From Anas platyrhynchos (lineage: Eukaryota > Chordata > Aves > Anseriformes > Anatidae), in the NCBI RefSeq assembly GCF_047663525.1, contig NC_092612.1:5799501-5863500 (forward strand): a DNA stretch of 64,000 nucleotides. Reading direction: 5' to 3'. The position numbers were made by a program, and so were the translations under genes. Positions within the stretch are counted from its first letter, which is position 1. The number at the start of each line of letters is the position of its first letter. The notes beneath the pieces were generated by a model, which was given only the letters and a program-made list of their open reading frames with translations, made no database searches and was not told the DNA's origin. Positions 48,401 to 58,960 of the stretch are shown piece by piece.

Positions 48401-51400
48401 AGAGATATTTTGCATTATAAATGAGTATGAAAAGTAGATATTTTCAGGGAGTATATATAAAAGAAACTTTGCTGTCTTTGCAAAGCATAAATGCCTACCA
48501 CAGATACATAGCAAATGAAAAACTAATTCTCACCAAATTAACTTTCTCACATTCGTTGTAATATTTTGCACCGTGTCTGTAAACATATTTTTGCACACAT
48601 ATGTGATCTTTGTTGCAGTAGTGTGTAGCATCTCAGAAATGGTATTTTCCATATGTGCTTACAAAACGTGTGAACTAGGAAAAGAAATATATTTTTGTTC
48701 GCTTTATGCATGAGATTTGTTGAAATTGATGGCAACGTGTGGCAAAGTAGCAAAGGTATTTTGATTTCTTTGTTCTCTACTCAGTGTCTAACTGAATAGA
48801 ACTAAGCTGGTGGTTCCAGTGCTAATGAGAAGGTATTTTAAATGAGCTTGTTATTAAGTTTGATTCTGAAGTAATATTTCTGCACCGGTTTTTGAAAAGT
48901 CCAATACATCTTACCTGTACAGTATTCTTAAGGGTCATGTTTAGACCTTAGTTCTGTAAACGCTTTTGTAGGACCTAGCTTCAGGCATCTTCACAAAAGA
49001 GGGTAGTGTAGTAGGCAGCACTGATTAAAGCTGAGTTTGAACTGACTTTATTCTGGAACCAGAGGCAAATTAAATAATGTCAGCATATCAGGGGCCCTGA
49101 CTACCTTGTTTCTTTGTGAAGTGTGTGTTGACTAGGCCCTGTGCTAATGTTGTTCAACTGCTTGTGGAACGCAAAGTAGTATCCCATGTACAGACTATAT
49201 TGCAATACGCGGTCACGACATCTGCTATTTAATATTTAATCCTTAGGGGAACATACGTACTTAGCAGACAGGATTTTCATGTATTTTAATGTTTACGCTA
49301 AATGTGCACGTTGTTTGAAACAGGATGCAAGCATGACAGCAACAATGGAGAGACTTGCAGAAGTTATTCTCAAAGGCGCAGTACAAAAGGGAAGCATGCA
49401 AAAATGGACTAAAAAGTCTACACGGAGTAAACCAAAAGCTGCACATTTCTTTAAAAGCTCCTCTATGCCTTTGAGGTTTCTGTCAACTTTAGTTGTGCTT
49501 AGAACAGCAAAACGAAGTAAGTTCTGGTTTTTATTATGTCTTTTTTAAATTATCTTTTTCTTTTTCTTTTTTTTTTTTTTTTAAATCTTATTTTCAGGTA
49601 TGTGCCCAGACAAAAAAACAAATGTACAAAATGCAGCAGTTCAATGATACTGTAGCATCTGTAATGCTTTAGTAGTAAAGGATGTTTTATTTGAATTTTA
49701 CCACCTGATGAAGCATAATATAGGGAAGCAAGTATGAACCTTGCTATTATTCATGTCATAATTTGTGTGGTCATTTTAATATGCTTTATTTATGTCAGTG
49801 AGATCAACGTATTTTGTGACAAAGGGGAAAAGAGATGTTGGTAATTCTCTCAAGCAATCACCGTAGCAGTGATTTGTTTGTCAAGATCTGCACTGCATAT
49901 AATGGTACAGCTAATTGCTCCTCAGTAAACTGAAATCAGTAGCAAATTCAGAACAGTTCTAGAATTTCATTGCTTTGTCAAAGTTTAATGTAAAGCTCAT
50001 ACTCTATCTAGCTCTTACCTCTCTGCTATCTCCCCTTTTCTCCTACCAAGTCTGTCACTGCAAGTGGCTACCCATAAACATTATCAGCATTGAAGAATGC
50101 TACCATATGCTGATGCAGTATAGTAATGTATTTTGTTAACAGGCAAAAGCAAACGAGGTCGTACTTGTCTGGAGATATCGCAGTTCTTAGTGACTTTTGC
50201 TTCAGTTCATGAGAGTTACTCCACTTGTGCAATTTCCAGGATGCTGTAGTATCTCTTCTCAGCAGCAGTTTCTTTAAAAACAAACAGGGCCTGAAAAGAC
50301 AAAAAACGTTTTCTTTGAAGTGATGACAAAAATACTGACCTGTGCAGTATTTATACTGGTAGTACTTAGAATAAGTAGGATTTAAACATTCTGGAAGACC
50401 ACCCTGTCACCATTAATAAACAAATACAGTATTTCAGCTGTTGGAGGGAAGAATCAGTGTATTTTCAATTTCAGTATCATATAGTTTCAGTCAGAATATT
50501 TTGGTGAAGCATGATTACCCTGAAATTGAAACTCACATTTCTAGAAATGTTTGAAAATGATGCAAATGAATTACAATACAAAAAAAGTACTTATTGCAGA
50601 GATTAACTATAAGCAGATGAAAGCTGTTGATCAGAATGAATCAGTTTAGCTTCTCATGGTTGGTTTTTACTGCGAGCCTATAGAACATGGAAAAAAATTA
50701 CCTGTTAAATTTATGTTGAAACTTACCGTGTATGAATTTTCATCACTGACCACATGTCTAATGATCTAGCGATGACAAAGCAGCACATTCAGTTTAAACA
50801 TATATATCCTGTTCCCTTCAAGATGCTAATATCCAGCAGATGGCACTGTAATTAAACTTTTGCTATGTGATAAATTTTTCCCTTACTCTTAATTTTCTGT
50901 GCTCCAGATGATCAATGCTATTCCAAGATATTGAGGAAGATTTGACATCATGAAATTAAGAAAACTGAATTGATTCACTTAATCTAAATTCTCTGAATAA
51001 TTTAGTGTTCTCCAAAATGGATGCATATATAACGTGGATGCATATATAACGTGGATGCATATATAACTTAAACTACAGCTTTTTATGGAAAGGAATGTGA
51101 ATAGTTGCTGTCATGACAGTAATTGCAGTTATTCAGATGAATGAGCCTTTTACTCCTTTATTAGAGGCTTCCCAGATGTTGAAACCAATATAGTCCCAAA
51201 CTATGCAGCTTGTGATTTCTTTTCTCTCTTAAGGAAGAGATTAGAAAGGTGTTATATTTGCAAATATATTTTGCTCAATTTGTGAGTTGTAACTTGTCTT
51301 TTTTTCCACTCACAACAATTTTTGTAAGGAATAAAAATAGGCAGAAGATGCATTTAAACAAATAAGTAAATTAATATTTTCAGCCATTTAATTTTTTTTT

Positions 51401-54400
51401 TTTTAATTAGTATATATCTGCAACAGTAACTCTTAGGATAAATATTCATGTATTTGTGATCATCTAATGGAACTGTGATTACATAATTTTTATTCCCTGT
51501 TTTCTGTTATCTTTCAGTGAATTACCTGACTCAGGCATTTCGTTCCCTTTGCGTGGACTTGAAGACAGATGAAGGAAAGATCTTATTTTTGCAATACCGA
51601 TGTGTGCCTATCATACTAAGCCACTTAACTATATCCAAAAAATGTCTCCTTTTTATTGCACTTAATGCATTAGTTGAGATGGCCATGAACAACGATAAAA
51701 GTGAGTAATTGAAAAAAATACATACAAAGTTATGATGAAAGTAGGTGAGGTAAGCATAAATAGCAAATCAAAAATAACGTGCTGCTTCTCTATAAATAAC
51801 CTGATCTAGCATTAGCATTCATTTGTGTCATTTAAATTCATTAGAGATATAAAGTATGTTTCTGAATTGTCCGTCTCTTCTCACTGTCAGCATCCAAGCT
51901 TTACATCTTGTCCTGGTTGCTTTCTTAGTGGTGTGATTTTTTTTGATGTTTAGTTTAGCTTTTCTGTTTATTCCACTGGTTTACCTTGCTGATGTTTTGC
52001 CAATGAGTAATTTTCTTTTGAAGTAAGGCTGTGCCAGGGCAGCCATTTCATGAAATCCTGTTAGCAGGTGGAGATAAAATAAATAAATAAATAAATAAAC
52101 TTTTATCTTTTTTTACCCCCCTAATGTGAACAGCTCACCCGTAGCCATTTTTCACTTTAAAGTAATTGGAAATGGCACATCTGTAAGGGATGGTTATGTT
52201 TCAATGAGTTGTACTGTGGTGTGGTCCTATAAAAGGGTTAATAGTCTCCTTCACAGTGGTTTTCCAGGTGACACAGGCAAAGAATCAGTTGATAACAATC
52301 TGGATGAACACACAAGTAGTGAGCCATTCCAGTGTCATGTGGAACAATCCTTGTTAATTTTCTTAAAATAAAAAGTATTCATTGTTTTTTGGAACAGAAA
52401 AGGGAAGGAGAAGGGACTGCTGCTATTTGTGAAATGTATATTGTTGGCTTGGGGTATTTTGTTACCATGTACTATAGGGGCAAAAACAGAAAGCGTGTTT
52501 GACTTGGGATGGAACAACGTTGAGTTAGAAGGCATTTTGTAGTGAGATAAGTGGCAGAAAGATTTACCTGATGTTGTTTTCATCCTTTCAGACCGTGTGG
52601 TTAGTTTATCTATTTGTTTTTTTTACACTAAAGTATTTCTAATCATCATAATTTTGATCGGTATAGTAACTGGGAAAGAAAAACCTAAGCAGGGTTGATG
52701 GTATCTGACATTACTTTGAAGAAAAATTCCACTAACAGTACATGTTCTGTTATCTAGTAGTAGTCATTTCGATCTGCTGGATGCCTAGATTTGGAAGAAT
52801 AATGGAGATAAATTGTGACAAGTTCACATTTTGCCATGTTGCTTGTAACCTTGTTGCATGTCAAATGTAACCGTTCAGGTATTGGTACCATCTGTTTCCT
52901 ATCTATACGTAGTATCTTAATGACAAATTAGAATTAATAGTCTTATTGCTGTTCATCTTTACTGGCACGCAGCTTTTCATGTACCCCATCCCTGTTTGGT
53001 TCAGGTGTTTCACATCCAGAATCCTGTCAGTCTGTCTTGTTATAAAGGTAGTTCCTGGCCTCCAAGGTGTAGGTTTTTGTTCTGGTCTTTTCTGATCTTT
53101 GTAAACTTCTGTTCAGTCCAACTTACTTCTGTGACATAAGGAATCCTGTTCTATTTTTAACCTTTTTTATTGCTTTTTTTTGTGTGTGTGTGTTTGTGAT
53201 GGTCATTTAAGAATGATGGTGGCCTCCCGTACATCCTGTGTCATAGCTGCGTGAAGGTCTTGCACATCTAGGAAGCTGAAGAACAATTGATACCATCCTG
53301 AGGTCAACATGTACTGGGTGATGGGCTGGACCTGTCCTTGGGCTCTCTTAACTCGGGGTCACCCACGAAGGCATCCACACTCGAGGGGCCTTGCACTGAC
53401 TGTTACCTCGCCTGCCCTCCGTTGTGCTATAACCACTGGCTCTTACCAGGCCCAGCTGTTGACGACGAGAATCAGTTAAACTCAGCAAATGGTTCCAATC
53501 TTGCCAGTGACTGTGTAAGAGACAGCAGCTCATCAGCAAGCTGTTCAGTGTAGTTACTGGTTCTTTTTCTGTGGTCCTTATGTAACTTTTCCACGAGCTA
53601 ACTCTCCATCACTCTGTTGGGTTGGTCCGCTCTCCTGGCAGATCCACATGCAATTAGAAACGAGGCAAAACCGTAATGGTTAATTTGTTAAAACATGAAC
53701 TTCAAGCTGGTGTTCCTGACAGTCTTCATTTTCTGAGGTGACAGAGCTTTAGCTATAAAACAGAAATTTCTGAATGACAATAGCTGGTGAGACTTGATGC
53801 TGTGAGTGACTGATCACTTTGAGGGTAAATTTCAGATGAGTTCTGTCAACAGTGATAAATTGCTCATTGTTCATTACAGTCTACCAATGAAGTTAAGTTA
53901 ATGTAACTACCAAATGCTGCAATTTTTTATGGCTCCTATGGGAGGCTTTTGCAGATTATTTAAAATTGTGTCAAATCCTGACCGGATAGATTCCAAGTTA
54001 GTTTTTCTACAGTAGTTAATAAAAACAAAATCTGTGCAGAGATGATGCAGAAAAATATGTAAAAATACACAGTTTTTATTCTTCTAGTTCATCAGATAGA
54101 CAGGCATTTAAATTATATGCTTATTTTGTACATTTGTGATGATTTAAAATCTATTCTGCAAAAGCTTATTTGAAATGAATATATAAAATGAATAGATAAA
54201 CAATGTAGGAAAAATCTCTTTAAATGCATGTCTTTATCAGTTTGCTTTCATGTGATTGAACTTTGTGAAACTTGAGGTATTATTTCCACTTTGGCTCTTC
54301 TGCTTTATGGTAAAATTCCCTCAGCGTATTTTTTATATTGTTTTATAAACCTCACAGTTAAAACATTTTACAGTGTATCTGTATGTATATGTGTGTGTAT

Positions 54401-56400
54401 ATATATTAATAAAGTTTTCTTCAGATACCTTAAGACCGGTATTTTTAATAATAAAATAATACAGTATTATTGAGACCAGTAAGAACAAGCCAGCAAAGAA
54501 ATGCCCAAGTAAGCAGAATATGGTATTTGTTTACACCTACAAAAAGGAATTTAAGGCATTTTTAGATATTTATAGGAATAAATTGTAGGACCTCCTTCTT
54601 CTACAGTAAAAGTAGAATAATATTACAATAACTATTAATTTAATGGCATATTCTAAGTAACTATATCCTGGGGCATACCAAGTGTGTTTATACGCTAAGG
54701 GCAGAGTGCAGTGAATAGTGACTTGTTTTGTTGGATTCCTAACAAATGTGTTCAGTTCTGTGACCTATTAAATCGGTACTTATGTTCTTTATGGTGTTGC
54801 TCTAAATCAGTCTGTACTATTAGAATCAAGAGTGAAATAACACAAGGGAACAGATTTTACTTTATTCTGAATTGACTAAGTTTTGGGGAGCAGGATAAAT
54901 AGAAAAGATTATACTATATGGCCATGTTTAAAAATTATCCAGCATTTTACAGGAATTGTTTTGATATTCAGGTGTTCTTATCCAACTCTGACCTCTCAAT
55001 TACGATTCTGCCTGTCTTGAAACGGTACGGTGACAGTTTTGATAATGAAAAGCTGTCTAGTCATCAGTGTCTACATGTACTATTTCCGTACGTCATTTTG
55101 CAGCAGCTTAAAATATTTCCTTGTCAGTTTTTTTAGCATAGCTTAGTGTTCTCCTCATGTCATCATAAGAAAAGGAGCATTGAATAAACATGTTGAAGAT
55201 GAGATTTTTTTATCTGAGTTTAAAATTGCTCAGTGTCCTGTTTTCCTTTGTTCTCAAGGGAATAGGCCTTGTTTTAATACCACAAGTGCTGGTAATATCA
55301 GAATTCTTAGGAACTTGGGTGAGTTTTGTTCGCGGTTTTACCTGATTTTTGCATCACATGCCTAGAATATACCCAGTTAGTACATTGTTCTCATGGTTGC
55401 ACAGCATGAGGCGCATATAAAACCCTCAAAAGCTATAAATCAATGATTTAGTTTTCCATGAGCCAAGTGCTGTGATTAAACTTTTTAACTATTTTCTTTT
55501 ACAGTTTACTTAAAGATTTTCCTGGAAGACTGCAGTAATGAACGCTTTTTCCATACTTTGGCTGCATTGCTTCAGAATCGCGAGCTAGACATTTCGATTT
55601 TGGAAAGGATTTGTTTTATATTACAGAAACTCTCCGAAATAAAGTAATCCTTTACTACCGTTTTTCTGTTAATTGCCATTAGATCACTGAACTTGGGGAC
55701 CTTTCTCTTTTTTTAAAAGCTCATCTCTGTTTTGACGTTCGTTTGCTCCAATACAAATAATGCTGGACTTTCATTGTTAGCAATTATGTTTAAAATGTTT
55801 GTCACAGATATGTAAGATGAATCTCTCAATTTGCCTATATATCTGTGTAGTTCAGAATATGAACTAAAAAATAACTAGCCTAAAGAACATATATTCCTCA
55901 TTTATTTAGATGACGAGAATGCTTAGAAGAAAACCCTTCTTTTCTTCCCCTGACCTTCAGTTTTACTGAGTTACTTGGTAAAAATGTCCTCTGAAAATTG
56001 TTTTGTATGTGACTTAAATTTCAGTTTTGTCAATTTTCATCTCTATCAAAACAAACAAACAAAACAAACAAAAAAACAACACACGGTTTAAAGTCTTGAG
56101 CCATTTAAGACTTTGGGGGAATGTTAACCTTTACAGAATAGGTTTCTGTTGCTTACTGGTTACTAATTTATTATAACAAAGAGCTTCAGCATGTCAGTGG
56201 TAGAATGCTGCTGAGTTCCGTTGATGTACATTATTTAATGGGATTGTTTCATTTATAAAAGCAGGTATTTACACTAAACTGTTGCTTACATTAGAGTTAG
56301 TTATTTACAAAACTGAGGGTTTTGTTTGATTTTTCTTAGGAACAAAATTGAACTCTGGGGGAAAAAAAAACAACAAAAAACTTCCTGTAAAATACTCTAA
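32754..56400 (+). CDS. Predicted RANBP2-CCDC138 fusion gene
   Basis: Exons: 32754-32828, 39122-39189, 39709-39820, 40798-40950, 41834-41891, 43044-43117, 44052-44180, 46031-46150, 47321-47476, 48273-48389, 49324-49516, 51518-51700, 55505-55643, and a doubtful last exon at 56340-56400. Exons 1-4 encode about 136 residues like the N terminus of RANBP2, the nuclear-pore SUMO E3 ligase: its leader and TPR repeats. From exon 6 the product matches CCDC138, a coiled-coil protein. Phases agree at every junction and I see no internal stop, giving about 525 codons before the doubtful end. RANBP2's Ran-binding, zinc-finger and SUMO-ligase parts are absent. Two stretches of CCDC138 (about 10 and 65 residues in the human protein) have no exon here. 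Expression is unproven, and misassembly or a pseudogene is possible. Confidence 0.7.
32868..33008. repeat. G-rich and C-rich short tandem repeats in intron 1
   Basis: About four to five units of GGTCCCGGTGG (about 32880-32925) are followed by six units of CCCCTG (about 32972-33008). These are strand-asymmetric GC tracts just after exon 1. Confidence 0.8.
33251..35188. other. Intron 1, first part
   Basis: Intronic sequence without recognised exons. It holds a (CAG)n run at 33429-33450 (about seven units) and a TATATA-rich patch near 34987-35000. Open frames here are short and lack homology that I can name. Confidence 0.6.
33429..33450. repeat. (CAG)n microsatellite
   Basis: About seven perfect CAG units in intron 1. 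Confidence 0.9.
35189..36335 (+). repeat. Segmental duplication X, copy 2 (in intron 1)
   Basis: This is the partner of 21474-22620, at a constant offset of 13,715 bp and nearly identical. Unlike copy 1, it continues smoothly on both sides as intron, so this is the likely donor. It contains no exon that I recognise. Confidence 0.95.
36621..36766 (+). repeat. Direct repeat Y, copy 1
   Basis: 146 bp match 38902-39047 at offset 2,281 with about six mismatches. After the shared AAAGTATCA the two diverge. The two copies bracket the displaced RANBP2 terminal exon and a GC-rich patch. Confidence 0.93.
36767..37529. other. Sequence upstream of the displaced terminal exon
   Basis: If the displaced-segment reading is right, this is what remains of the last RANBP2 intron. 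It ends in a T-rich acceptor, TTTTTTTTAAG, at 37529. No other exon is recognised. Confidence 0.5.
37530..37850 (+). CDS. RANBP2: Terminal exon of RANBP2 (end of cyclophilin domain), displaced
   Basis: The acceptor AAG is followed by 106 codons and TGA. The product is the C-terminal two-thirds of a cyclophilin fold. Phrases such as [37 protein letters not shown] and SFGSPNG match the cyclophilin domain that ends RANBP2 better than PPIA. In a normal gene this exon is last and lies far downstream; here it sits between exon 1 and exon 2. It is open and starts in phase 0, so exon 1 could splice to it and give a protein of about 131 residues. Its first third is missing, so the isomerase fold would be incomplete. 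It could be a dead remnant or the true 3' end of an internally deleted upstream copy. Confidence 0.88.
   Translation, partial: GGDVTNHDGTGGRSIYGDAFEEESFEVKHTGPGLLSMANRGRATNNSQFFTTLKTVEALDFKHVVFGFVTDGTDVVKKLESFGSPNGLVSGRVVITDCGQIENSGF
38078..38083 (+). terminator. Poly(A) signal after the displaced RANBP2 exon
   Basis: ATTAAA lies 228 bases after the stop codon, followed by a TGT/T-rich stretch near 38092-38115. The 3' UTR appears complete, so this segment could still end a transcript. Confidence 0.65.
38084..38639. other. Sequence between RANBP2 3' end and the GC patch
   Basis: No gene or repeat recognised. By synteny it would be part of the short interval between RANBP2 and CCDC138. Confidence 0.45.
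38640..38901. promoter_or_regulatory. GC-rich patch, possible orphan CCDC138 promoter
   Basis: This is a CpG-containing stretch about 0.8 kb past the RANBP2 stop codon. That is where the CCDC138 promoter is expected if the two genes are neighbours, as in human. It ends abruptly at the Y repeat with GCGGCCG. I see no start codon or exon 1 in it. Confidence 0.4.
38902..39047 (+). repeat. Direct repeat Y, copy 2
   Basis: This is the partner of 36621-36766. It is followed by the rest of intron 1 and exon 2. It can be read as the overlap of two truncated copies of intron 1. Confidence 0.93.
39122..39189 (+). CDS. RANBP2: Fusion exon 2: RANBP2 TPR region
   Basis: 68 nt between TTCCGTTCAG and GTAATA, phase 0 to 2. 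It encodes KSLKG, FAKLYFE and KEYELAK, matching RANBP2 just after its leader at the start of the TPR domain. Confidence 0.9.
39449..39481. repeat. Poly-T run
   Basis: 33 T residues in the intron between exons 2 and 3. The length is likely variable. Confidence 0.9.
39709..39820 (+). CDS. RANBP2: Fusion exon 3: RANBP2 TPR
   Basis: 112 nt between CTCCATAG and GTAAGT, phase 2 to 0. It encodes [16 protein letters not shown] and CYR, a canonical TPR helix pair of RANBP2. Confidence 0.92.
40798..40950 (+). CDS. RANBP2: Fusion exon 4: RANBP2 TPR
   Basis: 51 codons between AAACTAG and GTAAAT, phase 0 to 0. The product includes [23 protein letters not shown] and [13 protein letters not shown], very close to mammalian RANBP2. 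The acceptor lies 63 bases after a strong TTTTTTTCCAG (40784-40794), and the sequence between is not needed for the match. Confidence 0.93.
41834..41891 (+). CDS. Fusion exon 5: hybrid RANBP2/CCDC138 exon
   Basis: 58 nt between TTCAATAG and GTAAGA, phase 0 to 1. The first six codons (EQLLDC) equal the start of the next RANBP2 exon. The remaining codons ([13 protein letters not shown]) do not follow RANBP2 and lead in frame into CCDC138. The fusion point therefore seems to lie inside this exon near 41851. That the second part comes from a CCDC138 exon is inferred from its position and phase. Confidence 0.7.
43044..43117 (+). CDS. CCDC138: Fusion exon 6: CCDC138
   Basis: 74 nt between CTCCACAG and GTAGGA, phase 1 to 0. 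It encodes LPSHLG and [11 protein letters not shown], corresponding to the stretch just before the coiled coil of CCDC138. Confidence 0.75.
44052..44180 (+). CDS. CCDC138: Fusion exon 7: CCDC138 coiled coil
   Basis: 43 codons after TTGGTATAG, ending before GTTTAG, phase 0 to 0. It is rich in Glu/Arg heptads with [15 protein letters not shown], matching the CCDC138 coiled coil. If the weak donor is not used, a TAG at 44184 ends the protein after one more codon. That would give a short form of about 224 residues. Confidence 0.85.
46031..46150 (+). CDS. CCDC138: Fusion exon 8: CCDC138 coiled coil
   Basis: 40 codons between TTTCTCTAG and GCAAGA, phase 0 to 0. It encodes [13 protein letters not shown] and [10 protein letters not shown], the next part of the coiled coil. 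The donor is GC rather than GT (CCCAG then GCAAGA), a rare but functional class. Confidence 0.8.
47321..47476 (+). CDS. CCDC138: Fusion exon 9: CCDC138
   Basis: 52 codons between GTGTTACAG and GTAAAG, phase 0 to 0. Phrases [18 protein letters not shown] and ENCMK match CCDC138. The acceptor has a poor pyrimidine tract, so the exact start is uncertain. About 65 residues of the human protein between this and exon 8 have no counterpart here. Confidence 0.85.
48273..48389 (+). CDS. CCDC138: Fusion exon 10: CCDC138
   Basis: 39 codons between TTTTTACAG and GTAAAT, phase 0 to 0. LQWMPFV and FIYWSLRQ are nearly identical to the mammalian protein. Confidence 0.92.
49324..49516 (+). CDS. CCDC138: Fusion exon 11: CCDC138
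   Basis: 193 nt between TTGAAACAG and GTAAGT, phase 0 to 1. [18 protein letters not shown] matches the conserved C-terminal half. Confidence 0.92.
51018..51066. repeat. Three tandem copies of a 17-bp unit
   Basis: TGGATGCATATATAACG occurs three times in a row at 51018, 51035 and 51052, the last one imperfect at its end. It is intronic. Confidence 0.92.
51518..51700 (+). CDS. CCDC138: Fusion exon 12: CCDC138
   Basis: 183 nt between TCTTTCAG and GTGAGT, phase 1 to 1. [19 protein letters not shown] and ILSHL are strongly conserved CCDC138 phrases. Confidence 0.93.
51701..55504. other. Long intron before exon 13
   Basis: 3.8 kb with no recognised exon. Exon 12 joins exon 13 with no missing residues relative to the human protein. 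It contains an (AAAT)n run at 52075-52100 and a mildly GC-richer patch at 53220-53560 with an open frame that I cannot link to any family. Confidence 0.65.
52075..52100. repeat. (AAAT)n microsatellite
   Basis: About six AAAT units in the intron. Confidence 0.9.
55505..55643 (+). CDS. CCDC138: Fusion exon 13: CCDC138
   Basis: 139 nt between TTTTACAG and GTAATC, phase 1 to 2. [14 protein letters not shown] and ILQKLSEIK match CCDC138 close to its C terminus. Confidence 0.9.
56340..56400 (+). CDS. Doubtful last exon of the fusion gene
   Basis: The acceptor TTTTTCTTAG is followed by 20 codons and TAA, in the right phase. The first residues (NKIEL) weakly resemble the human NKKLFEL region, but the rest is Lys-rich and unlike CCDC138. 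The human protein has about 50 more residues here. The true end may lie outside the window or be lost to ERV C. Confidence 0.25.
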
Positions 56401-57099
56401 TTTAAATCATATTTTTCATCGGAAATAAACTAAAAGTGTACTCAGAAATCCAGATTTTTTAATTTGTTTAATTAAAAGGCAACCTCACAGGTGGTGCCAT
56501 AAATCTTAAGAAATGAACCTTGAAATATTCTTTAATTTTTTTATCCTTGGTTTTGTAGTAGTTCATTACTGTATTTGCCTCGATGTTATTGTGGATTTTC
56601 TGTACACGTCCTGTTTCTGAAATCTTGCTTCTCACTGGGGAAATCTTTTTACAGGTTTTCCTTGATCTTCCACTGTACTACATGTAAATACCATTTAGTC
56701 AAGAGAAAGCATAGTTCTTGATGTGAGGAATGTTTTAACAATTCCAATTCGTGTCCATAAATTCGTGTCCATAAAGAATAATTCTGTTTGAATCCTGTCT
56801 GCCTCTGGGCCCTGCACTGGCAATTTAGTTCTTGAACCACAGATGCAGTGTGTCCCAGTCTCCCCCTCATTCCAGTCAATTTATCACGTCTTCAGAAAAC
56901 ACTCCTTAAATTTATGAACCTGTTTGCTTTTGTTATTCCTGACTTCTAGTTCTAACAGTTACAGTTTTTTTTTTCTGTCTTCTTCGAGATTGATTTAACA
57001 CTGCTATAGATGTTATGTAGATGACTGTAAATAGCTGGGAAAGAATGTTTTAATTGCTCGTGAGTCGTCAACCTGTTTGGGAGTTTCAGAACAACTGAT
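56401..57099. other. Sequence before ERV C
   Basis: AT-rich, with no recognised gene. A 13-bp phrase, AATTCGTGTCCAT, is repeated in tandem near 56744-56775. Confidence 0.5.
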
Positions 57100-57775
57100 A
57101 ATAACTGGTGACTGCTGGTGACTGTTATGAGATCCTTGGTATCTGGCCAGGGGGGCCAAGAGATTAAGAGGAAGAGAAAAGAAGCTGAAGGACGGTTGGG
57201 AGACAAGACCTGTGGAGAGTGTACAGAGAGTGTTCCATAAACTTGGAATAGTGCCGAGTAAGTACAAAGGGTGAGAGGAAGACTACGAGCCTTCAGCATG
57301 AAAGACCCCTAGAGACCCCCAGAGGAGACTGATGCGCATGCTCCAGTAGGAGGAACTGGACCCCGGAAGCTAATTATAATAATCTATTTTTTTTAGAAGT
57401 AGTAATGAATATGTATTAGTCTAGGAGCATAAAAATCAGCTGCTTGATGTAACTGGTGTGCGTCTTGGTGGAGCAGAGACTCCCGGTGCAGCCAGCGCTG
57501 TTTGCTTACCTCTATTCCTTTATATTCTTTTAATAAATCCTATTTTTTTATTTAATCCTAATTTGAATCCTGAGCCATTTATAACAGGCATACTCGGGTT
57601 ATTATGTAAAGCAATGTTCTGTATACATGTATTTAGAACGTTTGATGTTTGTGTGTGCGTGTTGGTGGAGCGTAGACTCCCTGCACACCCAGCGCTGTTT
57701 ACTTGACTTTTATATACCTTTAGAAATATTTGTTTCATAAATATTACAAAATTCAGACCTCATTTATAACAGGAA
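57100..57775 (+). repeat. LTR-like 5' end of ERV C with duplicated R-U5
   Basis: The block has LTR traits: GAGACCCCCAGAGG-type repeats, AATTATAATAAT, GCATAAAAATC as a TATA-like box (about 57429), and AATAAA near 57531. The phrase GTGTGCGTCTTGGTGGAGC ... CAGCGCTGTTT ... CATTTATAACAGG (about 57458-57588) recurs in diverged form at 57653-57774. So R-U5 is present twice in tandem. It resembles the ERV B LTR in layout (GGTGGAG ... CAGCGCTG) but not closely in sequence. The left boundary is uncertain. Confidence 0.55.
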
Positions 57776-58960
57776 ACAAATGGGGATACATAGGTTTTTA
57801 TATCTACCTGGATCTCCAAAATCTCTATTAGGTTGAGATCTGTTAGAACAACTAGAAGCAGAAATTATCTTCGAAAAAAGGAAAATGGAATTAAGGATAG
57901 GAGAAGAACAACTAATAAATGTGTTAAGCCTGGCACTAATACAAACCGACCCTAAAAGTGAAATACCCTTAGAGATCATAAATCAAGTATATCCAGGAGT
58001 TTGGGCCACTGAAGTCTCTGGAAGAGCTAAAAATGTGACCCCAATAATTATTAAATTAAAGCCAGGAGAGAAACCCATTAAGGTTAAGCAATATCCTTTG
58101 AGGATAGAAGATAGGAAAGGAATTAAAGAGATAATTGATAGATTTATACAGTATGGATTATTGATTGAATGTGAATCAGAATACAATACACCCATATTGC
58201 CAATTAAAAAGGCAGATGGAAAAAGATATAGGCTAGTTCAGGATCTGAGGGCCATAAATAAGATCACTGAGGATATACATCCAGTAGTGGCAAACCCTTA
58301 TACTTTGCTGACTAAATTAAGGAATAGTCAAGTCTGATTTACCGTACTGGATTTAAAAGATGCCTTCTTCTGCCTACCTTTAGCCACTGAAAGCCAAAAC
58401 CTATTTGCCTTTGAATGGGAAAACCCTGACTCAGGCAGAAAGACACAGTTAACGTGGACAGTGCTACCACAAGGATTCAAGAATAGCCCCACTATTTTTG
58501 GAAACCAATTAGCAAAGGAACTTGAAACTTGGATACCTCCGGACACTGAAGGGGCTTTGTTACAATACGTAGATGATCTCTTAATAGCTACCGAGACTAA
58601 AGAGAGTTGTATTCAATGGACTATAAGTCTCCTTAATTTTCTGGGTTTAAATGGATAACGAGTCTCTCAACAGAAAGTCCAGCTGGTTCAACAACACGTG
58701 ACCTACTTGGGATTTGGAATTTCGGGAGGTCAGCGAGAACTAGGAACTGAACGTAAGGAAGTCATTTGCCGGACTCCAGAACCCCAAACGGTAAAGGAGC
58801 TACGAACCTTTTTAGGAATGACAGGTTGGTGTCGCCTTTGGATTTATAATTATGGACTAATGGTAAAGCCTCTATATGAATTGATAAAGAGTAATCAGTC
58901 AAAGTTAGTCTGGACTGGAGAAGCACAAAACGCCTTGAAACAACTTAAACGAGAATTGCT
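57776..58960 (+). pseudogene. pol: ERV C protease end and reverse transcriptase, broken
   Basis: This is collinear with ERV B 27010-28190. The open piece 57885-58337 ends at a TGA. The same frame resumes with the LPQGF motif near 58467 and YVDD near 58568, stops at TAA 58656, then continues from 58698. Fewer bases are lost than in ERV B: the LPQG region missing there is intact here. Reverse transcriptase activity cannot be expected because of the stops. Confidence 0.88.

Noticed and set aside
53338..53553. 71-codon open frame in the long CCDC138 intron
   Set aside because: No recognisable family, no exon is needed between exons 12 and 13, and the length is within chance.
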